Below, in pieces: positions 1 to 5,168 of a stretch of DNA of 5,168 nt. Every line of letters begins with the position of its first letter. Within the stretch, counting starts at the first letter, position 1. A program made the position numbers and the translations under genes. The notes below the pieces were generated by a model. It did not search any database and had not been told where the DNA came from. It saw only the letters and a program-made list of their open reading frames with translations. Origin of the DNA: Candidatus Acidiferrales bacterium (lineage in GTDB: Bacteria; Acidobacteriota; Terriglobia; Acidoferrales; UBA7541); contig JASHYE010000110.1 in assembly GCA_030043155.1 (NCBI GenBank), forward strand, positions 1 to 5,168. The letters run 5' to 3'.

Positions 1-96
1 TTTTCGTGGAAGGCGTCGGCGGCGCAGTACGTGAAGCTGTATGAGGCGGCGAAACAGTCGAGAATCCAAGCGGTAGCGGCGACATCTAACACTTAG
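1..96 (+). CDS. glgA: Probable glycogen synthase, C-terminal end (partial)
   Basis: Only the last 31 codons are present, read in frame 1 from the window edge to the TAG at 94-96. The peptide begins FSWKASAAQYVKLYEAA. This matches the usual end of bacterial GlgA proteins (GT5 family), where a D/FSW..A...Y..LY motif lies in the last helix of the C-terminal Rossmann domain. GlgA transfers glucose from ADP-glucose to the growing alpha-1,4-glucan in the cytoplasm. After the motif comes a short, unconserved, Ala- and Thr-rich tail. The assignment rests on a very short segment; another GT-B glycosyltransferase with a similar C-terminal helix is possible. No T-rich terminator is visible after the stop. 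The structured repeat downstream suggests that the following trxA belongs to a different unit. Confidence 0.6.
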   Translation, partial: FSWKASAAQYVKLYEAAKQSRIQAVAATSNT

Positions 97-110
97 CGGG
101 TAAGTAGCAT

Positions 111-217
111 GAGTCATAAAGGATCGGGCAATAGTTCCTCAGGGGCTAAAGCCCAATTCACTTCGGGCTTGAATGTCGGAGCTAAAGCTCCGACCCCCTA
201 AGAATTGCTTATGACTC
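111..217. repeat. Palindromic intergenic repeat element with nested hairpins (REP-like)
   Basis: This is a 107-base structured element. The outer arms GAGTCATAA (111-119) and TTATGACTC (209-217) are a perfect 9-base inverted repeat. Inside them, GCAAT (128-132) pairs with ATTGC (204-208), and the C/G-rich stretch 137-145 can pair with 192-202 imperfectly. Two hairpins sit in the centre: 143-154 (GGGCTAAAGCCC type) and 175-194 (GTCGGAGC, loop TAAA, GCTCCGAC, eight perfect base pairs). Both share the core GCTAAAGC (145-152 and 181-188). AAGCCC (149-154) can alternatively pair with GGGCTT (165-170). From memory, this arrangement resembles dispersed REP-like repeats common between genes in Acidobacteriota and thought to be moved by RAYT-type transposases. 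No flanking target duplication is evident, and no run of T follows either hairpin, so a simple intrinsic terminator is unlikely. Confidence 0.7.
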
Positions 218-241
218 CGAGACGATTATCCGCTTAAGATT

Positions 242-246
242 GAGGG
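242..246 (+). promoter_or_regulatory. Ribosome binding site of trxA
   Basis: GAGGG lies 5 bases before the ATG at 252. This fixes the start at 252 rather than at the in-frame TTG at 240, which would overlap this site and has no Shine-Dalgarno of its own. Confidence 0.7.
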
Positions 247-251
247 AAATT

Positions 252-587
252 ATGGGACAGAATGTAGCGGCGGTGAGCGACGCGAATTTTCAGGCTGAAG
301 TGCTGGACGCCAGCAAGAATCAGCCGGTGATGGTGGATTTCTGGGCCGAATGGTGCGGTCCATGCAGGGCTCTTTCGCCGACGGTGGACGCGATTGCGGC
401 GGAGCGCGCGGGAAAATTGAAAGTGGTGAAAATGAACGTCGACGAGAATATGAATACGCCGGGGAAGTACAACGTGCGCGGAATTCCGACGCTGCTGCTT
501 TTCAAAGGTGGTCAAGTGGCGGAGCAAATTGTGGGCGCCATGCCCAAGGCGAATATCGAGAAGGTCCTCGAGAAGCACCTGGCCTGA
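252..587 (+). CDS. trxA: Thioredoxin
   Basis: This is a 111-residue cytoplasmic thioredoxin, the normal length for the single-domain family. It reduces protein disulfides and is itself recharged by thioredoxin reductase. The active site WCGPC is at residues 34-38, inside VDFWAEWCGPC. The buried Asp (D29), the cis-proline in RGIPT (P79) and the glycines of the KGG turn (86-87) are all present, so the protein should be a fully active oxidoreductase. There is no signal peptide or membrane segment. The ATG at 252 is chosen because GAGGG sits 5 bases upstream and because the product then starts like other thioredoxins. The DUF2007-type gene follows after 21 bases and is probably cotranscribed. The repeat at 111-217 lies just upstream and could affect the 5' untranslated region if the promoter is within or before it. 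Confidence 0.96.
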   Translation: MGQNVAAVSDANFQAEVLDASKNQPVMVDFWAEWCGPCRALSPTVDAIAAERAGKLKVVKMNVDENMNTPGKYNVRGIPTLLLFKGGQVAEQIVGAMPKANIEKVLEKHLA

Positions 588-608
588 GGCGTCATTTAAG
601 GGACAGCA

Positions 609-839
609 ATGCGAACGGAGCGGGCCGACGACGTTGAGGAGTTGGTAGTTGCGCGCATATTTACCTTCCGGCACGAAGCGGAGATCGCGCGAGGGATGCT
701 TGAGGCTGAAGGAATCGAAGCTGTAATCGCCGCGGATGATTGCGGTGGTCAGCGTCCGCTAATGGGCGCTGCGAGTGGCGGAGCGAGGCTGCTGGTCCGG
801 CGAGCTGATGAGAAAAAAGCAAAGAACTTACTGCAGTGA
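609..839 (+). CDS. Small DUF2007-type (putative signal-transducing) protein
   Basis: This is a 76-residue soluble protein with no membrane segment. Residues 13-76 fit the DUF2007 pattern (PF09413, often labelled putative signal transducing protein): a first strand (ELVVARIFTF), a helix with EAEIARGMLEAEGIEAVI (23-40), a central loop, then a last strand (ARLLVRRAD) and a helix (EKKAKNLL). This is a small ferredoxin-like alpha/beta fold with no catalytic residues. Its biochemical role is not established; some family members occur fused to other domains. An AAGGGA (598-603) lies 5 bases before the ATG. It follows trxA by 21 bases and is probably in the same transcript. The loop DDCGGQRP (43-50) contains the only cysteine. 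The family call is from pattern recognition, not a search. Confidence 0.75.
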   Translation: MRTERADDVEELVVARIFTFRHEAEIARGMLEAEGIEAVIAADDCGGQRPLMGAASGGARLLVRRADEKKAKNLLQ

Positions 840-873
840 ATCCGCAGTGCGAATGACCTGTTGAGTGATGTCC

Positions 874-902
874 TTGCCTTTGTAACGCCCCAAGCGTAGG
901 AT
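874..902 (+). promoter_or_regulatory. Possible sigma-70-type promoter before purA
   Basis: TTGCCT (874-879) and TAGGAT (897-902) are separated by exactly 17 bases. Each matches four of six bases of the classical -35 and -10 consensus. It lies about 100 bases before the purA start, in the only sizeable gap ahead of the purA-moeA-moaC cluster. A match this weak can arise by chance; position and spacing are the main support. Confidence 0.3.
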
Positions 903-999
903 GGTGAGTCTGCGCTGGCTGTAATCTCTCAGAAATTTTCCAGGAAGCAGGATTCGAGGGGTAAGGTGCGGCTCGACGACAAAGGATGAGACGGAGCGG

Positions 1000-2298
1000 A
1001 TGAAAGCGATTGCGGTAGTGGGCGCGCAGTGGGGCGACGAAGGCAAAGGCAAGGTGGTGGACTACCTGGCCGCGTCGTTTGACTACAGCGCGCGATATGG
1101 CGGCGGGCACAATGCGGGACACACGGTCATCATCAATGATCATAAGTTTGTGCTGCAGTTGATTCCATGCGGAATTTTACGGCCCGGGAAAAAGGCGATC
1201 ATCGGCGCGGGAGTTGTGGTGGATCCGGCGGCGCTGGTGGCGGAAGTGGACAGCATCAAGAAGGGTGGAGTTGATGTGGATGGGCGGCTGTTTTTGAGCA
1301 ATCGGGCGCATTTGATTTTTCCGTTTCATCGCGAACTCGAGAAATCGGCAGAAGCGGCGCGAGGGCCGCATCGTATCGGAACAACCTCGCGGGGAATTGG
1401 GCCGGCATATGAAGACAAAATGGCGCGGTCTGGGTTGCGCGTTTGCGATTTGATGGATGAGGAGAGGTTTGCGCGGAAACTGGGGCGCGTACTGGAAGAG
1501 AAGGACGCGCTGAGCAGAAGTTGTTTCGGGCAGCCGCTCGAAACGGTGGGGATTTTGGAATCTTACCGCGAGCTGGGTGCACGAATTCGCGGATTCGTGA
1601 CGGACACATCGGCGCTGGTGAATTGCGCATTGACGGAGGGCAAGTCGATTTTGTTCGAGGGCGCGCAAGGCACGATGCTGGATATTGATCACGGGACGTA
1701 TCCTTACGTGACTTCATCGAGCGCGACGGCAGGCGGCGCTTGCACCGGTTTGGGGATTTCGCCGACGCGAGTAACGGGCGTGATTGGCGTTACGAAGGCT
1801 TATACGACGCGAGTGGGCGGCGGGCCATTTCCGACGGAGATGCCGGAGCTTGAGGCGCAGGCGGTGCGGGATCGGGGAAAAGAGTATGGCGCGGTGACGG
1901 GGCGTCCGCGGCGGTGCGGATGGTTGGATTTGGTGATGCTGCGCTATGCAATACAGATCAATGGAATCAGTTCGCTGGTGGTGACAAAGCTGGACGTGTT
2001 CGACACGCAGAAAGAAATTCAGGTTTGCATGGGATACAAATACAAAGGCTCGCGGCTGAGCGAAATGCCGGCGGAGGTGGAAGTGCTGGCGGAAGTGACT
2101 CCGGAATACAAGACGCTGCCGGGTTGGCAAGCGCGGACGGATCACATTCGCACGGCAAGCGAGCTTCCGAGAGCGGCCAGCGATTATCTGAAGTTTATGT
2201 CGGATTCGCTCGGCACGGAAATTGGGATGATTTCGACGGGTCCAGAACGCGACGCAACGATTATTCCCACTGGAACAAAACTCGCAAGCTGGTTGTGA
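1000..2298 (+). CDS. purA: Adenylosuccinate synthetase
   Basis: This 432-residue enzyme is full length for the family. It joins IMP and aspartate using GTP to give adenylosuccinate, the first committed step from IMP to AMP, in the cytoplasm. The N-terminal signature QWGDEGKGK (10-18) holds the catalytic Asp13 and the phosphate loop. GGGHNAGHTV (34-43) holds the catalytic His41. Further family blocks are GTTSRGIGPAYEDK (127-140), the FEGAQGTMLDIDHGTYPYV block (219-237), VTGRPRRCGWLD (299-310), the guanine-recognising TKLD (329-332) and ISTGPERDATI (411-421). Nothing needed for activity appears to be missing. GGAG at 993-996 is only 3 bases from the ATG; AAGGA at 982-986 is 13 bases away, so initiation signals are unremarkable. 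It is the first gene of a tight run, with moeA beginning 6 bases after its stop. Confidence 0.98.
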   Translation: MKAIAVVGAQWGDEGKGKVVDYLAASFDYSARYGGGHNAGHTVIINDHKFVLQLIPCGILRPGKKAIIGAGVVVDPAALVAEVDSIKKGGVDVDGRLFLSNRAHLIFPFHRELEKSAEAARGPHRIGTTSRGIGPAYEDKMARSGLRVCDLMDEERFARKLGRVLEEKDALSRSCFGQPLETVGILESYRELGARIRGFVTDTSALVNCALTEGKSILFEGAQGTMLDIDHGTYPYVTSSSATAGGACTGLGISPTRVTGVIGVTKAYTTRVGGGPFPTEMPELEAQAVRDRGKEYGAVTGRPRRCGWLDLVMLRYAIQINGISSLVVTKLDVFDTQKEIQVCMGYKYKGSRLSEMPAEVEVLAEVTPEYKTLPGWQARTDHIRTASELPRAASDYLKFMSDSLGTEIGMISTGPERDATIIPTGTKLASWL

Positions 2299-2304
2299 TC
2301 TCTC

Positions 2305-3531
2305 ATGCAGTCCTTGTCCTACCAAGAGACGCGAAAGAAAGTCATTGAAGCGTGCCGGGAGTTGAGGCGCGTCCCTCCGATTGAAACCGTTGATTTGAAC
2401 GATGCGGCTGGGCGGGTGTTGGCGCACGAGATACTCGCGGACCGCGATTATCCGCCATTTGACCGCGCGGCCCGCGACGGCTTTGCTGTGCGTTCGGTGG
2501 ATTGCCGGGCGGCTGGTGCGACGCTGCGCGTGATTGGGGAAGTTGCAGCGGGTGCTGGATTTCACGGAAAAGTGGGTGCAGGCGAGTGCGTGCGAGTCAT
2601 GACGGGCGCAGCGGTGCCGCGCGGGGCGGACGCGGTTGTAATGGTTGAGCAAACGCGTGAAGGCTCGAATGGAGGCCGTGTTGTGATTGAGCGCAGCGTG
2701 ATGGCAGGAATGAATTTCGCGCCGCGAGGGTCGGAAGCGCGCAAAGGCGATATTCTGTTGAAGGAACCGGCGCGAATCAGCGATGCGGAAGCAGCGGTTG
2801 CGGCGCAAGCGGGATGCGCGGAGCTGCGCGTTTACCGAAAACCGCGAGTGGCGCTTTTGTCCACCGGAAGCGAGATCGTGGATGTGAGGGTGATCCCAAA
2901 GGAGTTTGAGATTCGCAACAGCAATGGCGTGTCGCTCGGAGCGCAGGTGAAATTCGCGGGGGGCGAGGCGGTTTCGCTCGGAAGCACAGCGGACGAGACG
3001 GACGCGCTGCGGCACAACATTGAGCGAGGATTGCAGGAAGATATTCTGGTGATCAGCGGCGGCGTGTCGGCGGGGAAGTACGATTTAGTCGAGCCGGTGC
3101 TGCGAGATTTGGGCGCCCAATTCGTTTTTGATTCGGTTGAAATTCGCCCCGGTCGGCCGGCGGTATTTGCGATTTGCAAAGGAAAGCCAGTGTTTGGATT
3201 GCCGGGGAATCCGGTATCGACGCTGGTAACGTTCGAATTGTTTGCCGCGCCGGCAGTCGATATTCTGGGCGGTGTTGAGCCGCGAAATTTGCCACTGCTA
3301 AAAGCGAAGCTAGCGACGGCCGTCGAGCAGCATGCAGCGCTCACGCATTTTCTTCCCGCGCGGCTGGAATGGCCTGGTGGCGAAGCGACCGTGAAACCGC
3401 AGCCGTGGCAAGGTTCTGGAGACATCGCGACAGTGGCGCGAGCGAATTGTTTCTTGGTGGTTGAGCGAGAGAAGCTCAAAGTTGCCGCGGGCGAATGGGT
3501 GGACGTGCTGCCGCGGCGCGGTATTCTCTAG
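2305..3531 (+). CDS. moeA: Molybdopterin molybdenumtransferase (molybdenum insertase) MoeA
   Basis: This 408-residue protein has the normal MoeA length and three-part architecture. The N-terminal linker and beta-barrel region (about 1-175) carries PPFDRAARDGFAV (50-62) and RVMTGAAVPRGADAVVM (97-113). The MoCF-binding domain (about 180-320) carries STGSE (186-190), SGGVSAGKYD (251-260), RPGRP (281-285) and GLPGNPVS (298-305). The C-terminal MoeA_C barrel (about 328-405) includes SGDIATVARAN (371-381). MoeA inserts molybdate into adenylylated molybdopterin, releasing AMP and active Moco. Asp58, Thr100, Glu190 and Asp260 align with residues known to matter in E. coli MoeA (D59, T100, E188, D228). 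The common PPFDNSAMDGYA block reads FDRAARDGFA here, a variant form. No Shine-Dalgarno is visible in the 6-base gap after purA, so translation may be coupled to purA termination. Confidence 0.96.
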   Translation: MQSLSYQETRKKVIEACRELRRVPPIETVDLNDAAGRVLAHEILADRDYPPFDRAARDGFAVRSVDCRAAGATLRVIGEVAAGAGFHGKVGAGECVRVMTGAAVPRGADAVVMVEQTREGSNGGRVVIERSVMAGMNFAPRGSEARKGDILLKEPARISDAEAAVAAQAGCAELRVYRKPRVALLSTGSEIVDVRVIPKEFEIRNSNGVSLGAQVKFAGGEAVSLGSTADETDALRHNIERGLQEDILVISGGVSAGKYDLVEPVLRDLGAQFVFDSVEIRPGRPAVFAICKGKPVFGLPGNPVSTLVTFELFAAPAVDILGGVEPRNLPLLKAKLATAVEQHAALTHFLPARLEWPGGEATVKPQPWQGSGDIATVARANCFLVVEREKLKVAAGEWVDVLPRRGIL

Positions 3532-3534
3532 GAG
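3530..3534 (+). promoter_or_regulatory. Ribosome binding site of moaC, overlapping the moeA stop
   Basis: AGGAG begins inside the moeA stop codon TAG (3529-3531) and ends 3 bases before the moaC ATG at 3538. It fixes that start and implies that ribosomes finishing moeA pass directly over the moaC initiation site. Confidence 0.65.
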
Positions 3535-3537
3535 AAA

Positions 3538-4044
3538 ATGAAACGGCGCGCGAAAAAATCGCTGACTCATTATGACGCGCGCGGCCGTGTGCGCATGGTG
3601 GACGTCACGCCGAAGGCAGCAACAGAGCGGAAGGCGACAGCGCGAGGATTCGTGCGCATCGCGAAGAACGCGTTGACGAAAGTGCGGGCGCTGAAGACGC
3701 CAAAAGGCAATCCATTGGAGATTGCGCGAATCGCGGGAATTGCGGCGGCGAAGCGGACTTCGGAGCTGATTCCTCTTTGCCATCCGCTGCTGCTGACGCA
3801 CATAGATGTTGCGACGGAGCTGTGCGAAAATGGAGTGGAGATCGTCTCGCAAGTGACAGCGACCGGGCCGACGGGCGTGGAAATGGAAGCGCTGACGGCC
3901 ACGGCGGTTGCAGCGCTGACGCTTTACGATATGTGCAAGGCGATGGACCGGGGCATGGAGATTTCGGAGATTTGTCTGGTGGAAAAATCGGGAGGGCGGA
4001 GCGGCCACTACGTTAGGCCAGAATCCGCGCGCGGACAGAAATGA
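3538..4044 (+). CDS. moaC: Cyclic pyranopterin monophosphate synthase MoaC
   Basis: This 168-residue protein is of normal MoaC length. With MoaA it converts GTP to cyclic pyranopterin monophosphate; MoaC performs the second part, from 3',8-cyclo-GTP to the pyranopterin. Family blocks occur in order: LTHYDARGRVRMVDV (9-23), ARIAGIAAAKRTSELIPLCH (63-82), TGPTGVEMEALTA (109-121), YDMCKAMDRGM (130-140) and VEKSGGRSGHY (148-158). The residues matching the E. coli active site (K51, H77, E112, E114, D128, K131, K147) are Lys56, His82, Glu115, Glu117, Asp131, Lys134 and Lys150, so it should be active, probably as the usual hexamer. It begins 6 bases after moeA, and its TGA overlaps the ATG of the response regulator gene (ATGA, 4041-4044). 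The basic start MKRRAKKS is an extension before the conserved core. Confidence 0.97.
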   Translation: MKRRAKKSLTHYDARGRVRMVDVTPKAATERKATARGFVRIAKNALTKVRALKTPKGNPLEIARIAGIAAAKRTSELIPLCHPLLLTHIDVATELCENGVEIVSQVTATGPTGVEMEALTATAVAALTLYDMCKAMDRGMEISEICLVEKSGGRSGHYVRPESARGQK

Positions 4045-4793
4045 AGGACGTAAAGGTTCTTGTAGTCGATGACAATCCTCTCGTGCTGGATTTGATCGCC
4101 AAAGGGCTCGATCCTCACTGCGATGTGCGCACGGCCGCCGATGGCGCGGATGCGCTGCTGAAAATCGTGGACGACACGCCGGACCTGGTGATGTGCGATT
4201 ACCGGATGCCGGGGCTGGATGGAAGACAGCTTTACGAAAAACTGCGGAGCCGGTTTGCGTCGCGGCCGATTCCGTTCATTTTTTTGTCGAGCCGCAGCGA
4301 CATGGATGAAAAGCTACGGCCAATGGTGGATGGTGTTGAGGAATTCATCGCCAAGCCATTTTTTCTGCACGAGCTGGTTCGGCGCGCGAAGAAGGTGATT
4401 GACCGGTTGCAACTGGAAAAACTGCAGAAGAGTTCGGCGCGGCCCGGCGTGATTCAGGGACGGCTGGAAGAAATGAGCATGCTGGACCTGATGCAGTCGA
4501 TTGAAATGGGGCAGAAGACTTGCAAGCTTACCGTGCGAAACGGCAAACAGACATGCGAAATTTATTTTGCAGGCGGGCAATGCCAAGACGCTCAGATGGG
4601 AAAAGAGAAGGGTGAGCCGGCGGTATATGAGGCGGTGCGGTGGATAGCAGGGGAATTCGAGATTGATTTCAATTCGTCGCCTTCGCGCACAACGATTGAG
4701 CGCTCGACGACCGGCGTGCTGATGGAAGCAATGCGGTTGATGGACGAAAGTCAGGAGCTTGCCGAAGGACAGCCGGACACAGCAAAAAAATAG
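4041..4793 (+). CDS. Response regulator: receiver domain plus DUF4388 (PATAN) domain
   Basis: This is a 250-residue cytoplasmic protein with two domains. The receiver (about 1-122) has the acidic pair Asp10-Asp11, the phospho-acceptor Asp53 in MCDYRMPGLDG, Ser83 at the switch Ser/Thr position (FLSSRSD) and Lys105 in AKPF, so it should be phosphorylatable. A charged linker helix (about 110-132) leads to a DUF4388/PATAN-type domain (about 138-236) that opens GRLEEMSMLDLMQSIEMG and contains EIYFAGGQ. PATAN domains occur in PatA- and FrzS-like regulators and are thought to bind partner proteins; there is no DNA-binding domain. Cys161, Cys172 and Cys181 are clustered in the PATAN part. The start overlaps the moaC stop by 4 bases (ATGA) with only a weak GGA upstream, implying translational coupling. 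No histidine kinase is next to it. Its partner and output are unknown; the link to Moco synthesis is inferred from position alone. Confidence 0.9.
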   Translation: MKDVKVLVVDDNPLVLDLIAKGLDPHCDVRTAADGADALLKIVDDTPDLVMCDYRMPGLDGRQLYEKLRSRFASRPIPFIFLSSRSDMDEKLRPMVDGVEEFIAKPFFLHELVRRAKKVIDRLQLEKLQKSSARPGVIQGRLEEMSMLDLMQSIEMGQKTCKLTVRNGKQTCEIYFAGGQCQDAQMGKEKGEPAVYEAVRWIAGEFEIDFNSSPSRTTIERSTTGVLMEAMRLMDESQELAEGQPDTAKK

Positions 4794-4812
4794 CGCGTAG
4801 CGCAGCCACACG

Positions 4813-5168
4813 ATGCGAGTTTCCATTGTTACAGTGAGCGATTCGGTTTCCACGGGCAAACGCGAGGACCTTTCCGGCAAGTCGCTTGCGGAGAAGTGCG
4901 TGGATCTGGGCTGGGAAGTGATTTCGCGTTCCGTCGTGCCAGACGATGAAATGCTGATTCGCACGCAATTGCTGGCTCTCGCGGAATGCGGAAAACTTGA
5001 TGCGGTGCTGACGACGGGGGGTACCGGTGTTGGGCCGCGCGATGTGACGCCAGAGGCTACCGTCGCGGTGGTGACGCGGCAAATTCCGGGACTCGCGGAA
5101 TTGATGAGGCACACGGGTTTGCAGAAGACGCGAAATGCGGCGCTGTCACGTTCGATTGCAGGCGTACG
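4813..5168 (+). CDS. mog: Mog/MoaB-family molybdopterin adenylyltransferase (partial, 3' end missing)
   Basis: 118 complete codons are present before the window ends; the family is usually about 150-195 residues, so perhaps a quarter to a third is missing. The protein opens MRVSIVTVSDS, then has VPDDE (42-46), LTTGGTGVGPRDVTPEAT (66-83) and IPGLAELMR (91-99), the hallmarks of the MogA/MoaB fold. Mog adenylylates molybdopterin with ATP to prepare it for molybdate insertion by MoeA. Asp45 (or Asp44) and Asp77 match the E. coli MogA catalytic Asp49 and Asp82. The TTGGTG...RDVTPEAT form is closer to Mog than to classical MoaB, but the two names are often interchanged. An in-frame TAG at 4798-4800 makes the ATG at 4813 the first possible ATG. 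No good Shine-Dalgarno is seen in the 19-base gap after the response regulator gene. Confidence 0.93.
   Translation, partial: MRVSIVTVSDSVSTGKREDLSGKSLAEKCVDLGWEVISRSVVPDDEMLIRTQLLALAECGKLDAVLTTGGTGVGPRDVTPEATVAVVTRQIPGLAELMRHTGLQKTRNAALSRSIAGV

Noticed and set aside
143..200. Hairpins after glgA as an intrinsic terminator
   Set aside because: No T-run follows either stem on the + strand, and none is seen on the - strand either. They fit a repeat element better, although some effect on transcription cannot be excluded.
200..240. Promoter for trxA (TTGCTT at 206-211 with GATTAT or TTAAGA downstream)
   Set aside because: The spacings (12 or 22 bases) are wrong for sigma-70, and no better pair was found.
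240..251. TTG at 240 as an upstream start for trxA
   Set aside because: It would overlap the GAGGG ribosome binding site at 242-246 and add residues not typical of thioredoxins; the ATG at 252 is better placed.
1714..3015. Very long (433-codon) open frame on the - strand opposite purA and moeA
   Set aside because: The product is rich in Arg and His and shows no domain; it lies wholly against two well-supported genes and is explained by their GC-rich codon use, which leaves few antisense stops.
4784..4793. Run of seven A before the response regulator stop as a slippage site fusing it to mog
   Set aside because: After a shift, one frame stops at the TAG at 4798-4800 and the other does not enter the mog frame, so no fusion product would result.
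4314..5114. 266-codon - strand frame opposite the response regulator and mog
   Set aside because: It has no family resemblance and spans two confident + strand genes and their gap; it is an antisense shadow.

Overview
The window looks like chromosomal housekeeping DNA from a GC-rich (I estimate above 55%) free-living bacterium, most likely an acidobacterium. The main clue is a structured intergenic repeat near the left end. It has a GGGGCTAAAGCCC-type hairpin and a GTCGGAGCTAAAGCTCCGAC hairpin, a style I associate from memory with intergenic REP-like elements of Acidobacteriota. The taxonomic call is an inference. All recognised genes lie on the + strand.

Left part (1-839): the last 31 codons of a probable glycogen synthase (glgA) end at position 96. 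A 155-base gap follows, filled mostly by the repeat (about 111-217). Next come a typical thioredoxin (trxA, 252-587, WCGPC active site) and a small DUF2007-type protein (609-839).

Middle and right part (840-5168): a 160-base gap with one weak sigma-70-like promoter candidate precedes a tight run of five genes. These are purA (adenylosuccinate synthetase), moeA (molybdenum insertase), moaC (cyclic pyranopterin monophosphate synthase), a response regulator carrying a C-terminal DUF4388/PATAN domain, and a mog/moaB-family gene (molybdopterin adenylyltransferase) cut by the window edge. Spacings are 6, 6, -4 and 19 bases, so they are probably one transcript. MoaC acts early in molybdenum cofactor (Moco) synthesis. 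Mog adenylylates molybdopterin and MoeA inserts molybdate, so the cluster covers an early step and the two last steps. moaA, moaD, moaE and mobA are not seen and would have to be elsewhere.

The least ordinary item is the response regulator gene, which overlaps the end of moaC (ATGA) and sits directly before mog. It is coupled to cofactor synthesis genes rather than to a histidine kinase, and its output domain carries three cysteines close together. The second item worth a look is the intergenic repeat, whose outer 9-base inverted repeat encloses the two inner hairpins. I found no CRISPR array, tRNA, rRNA, insertion sequence or defence system, and no convincing new system; most of the window is conserved metabolism.
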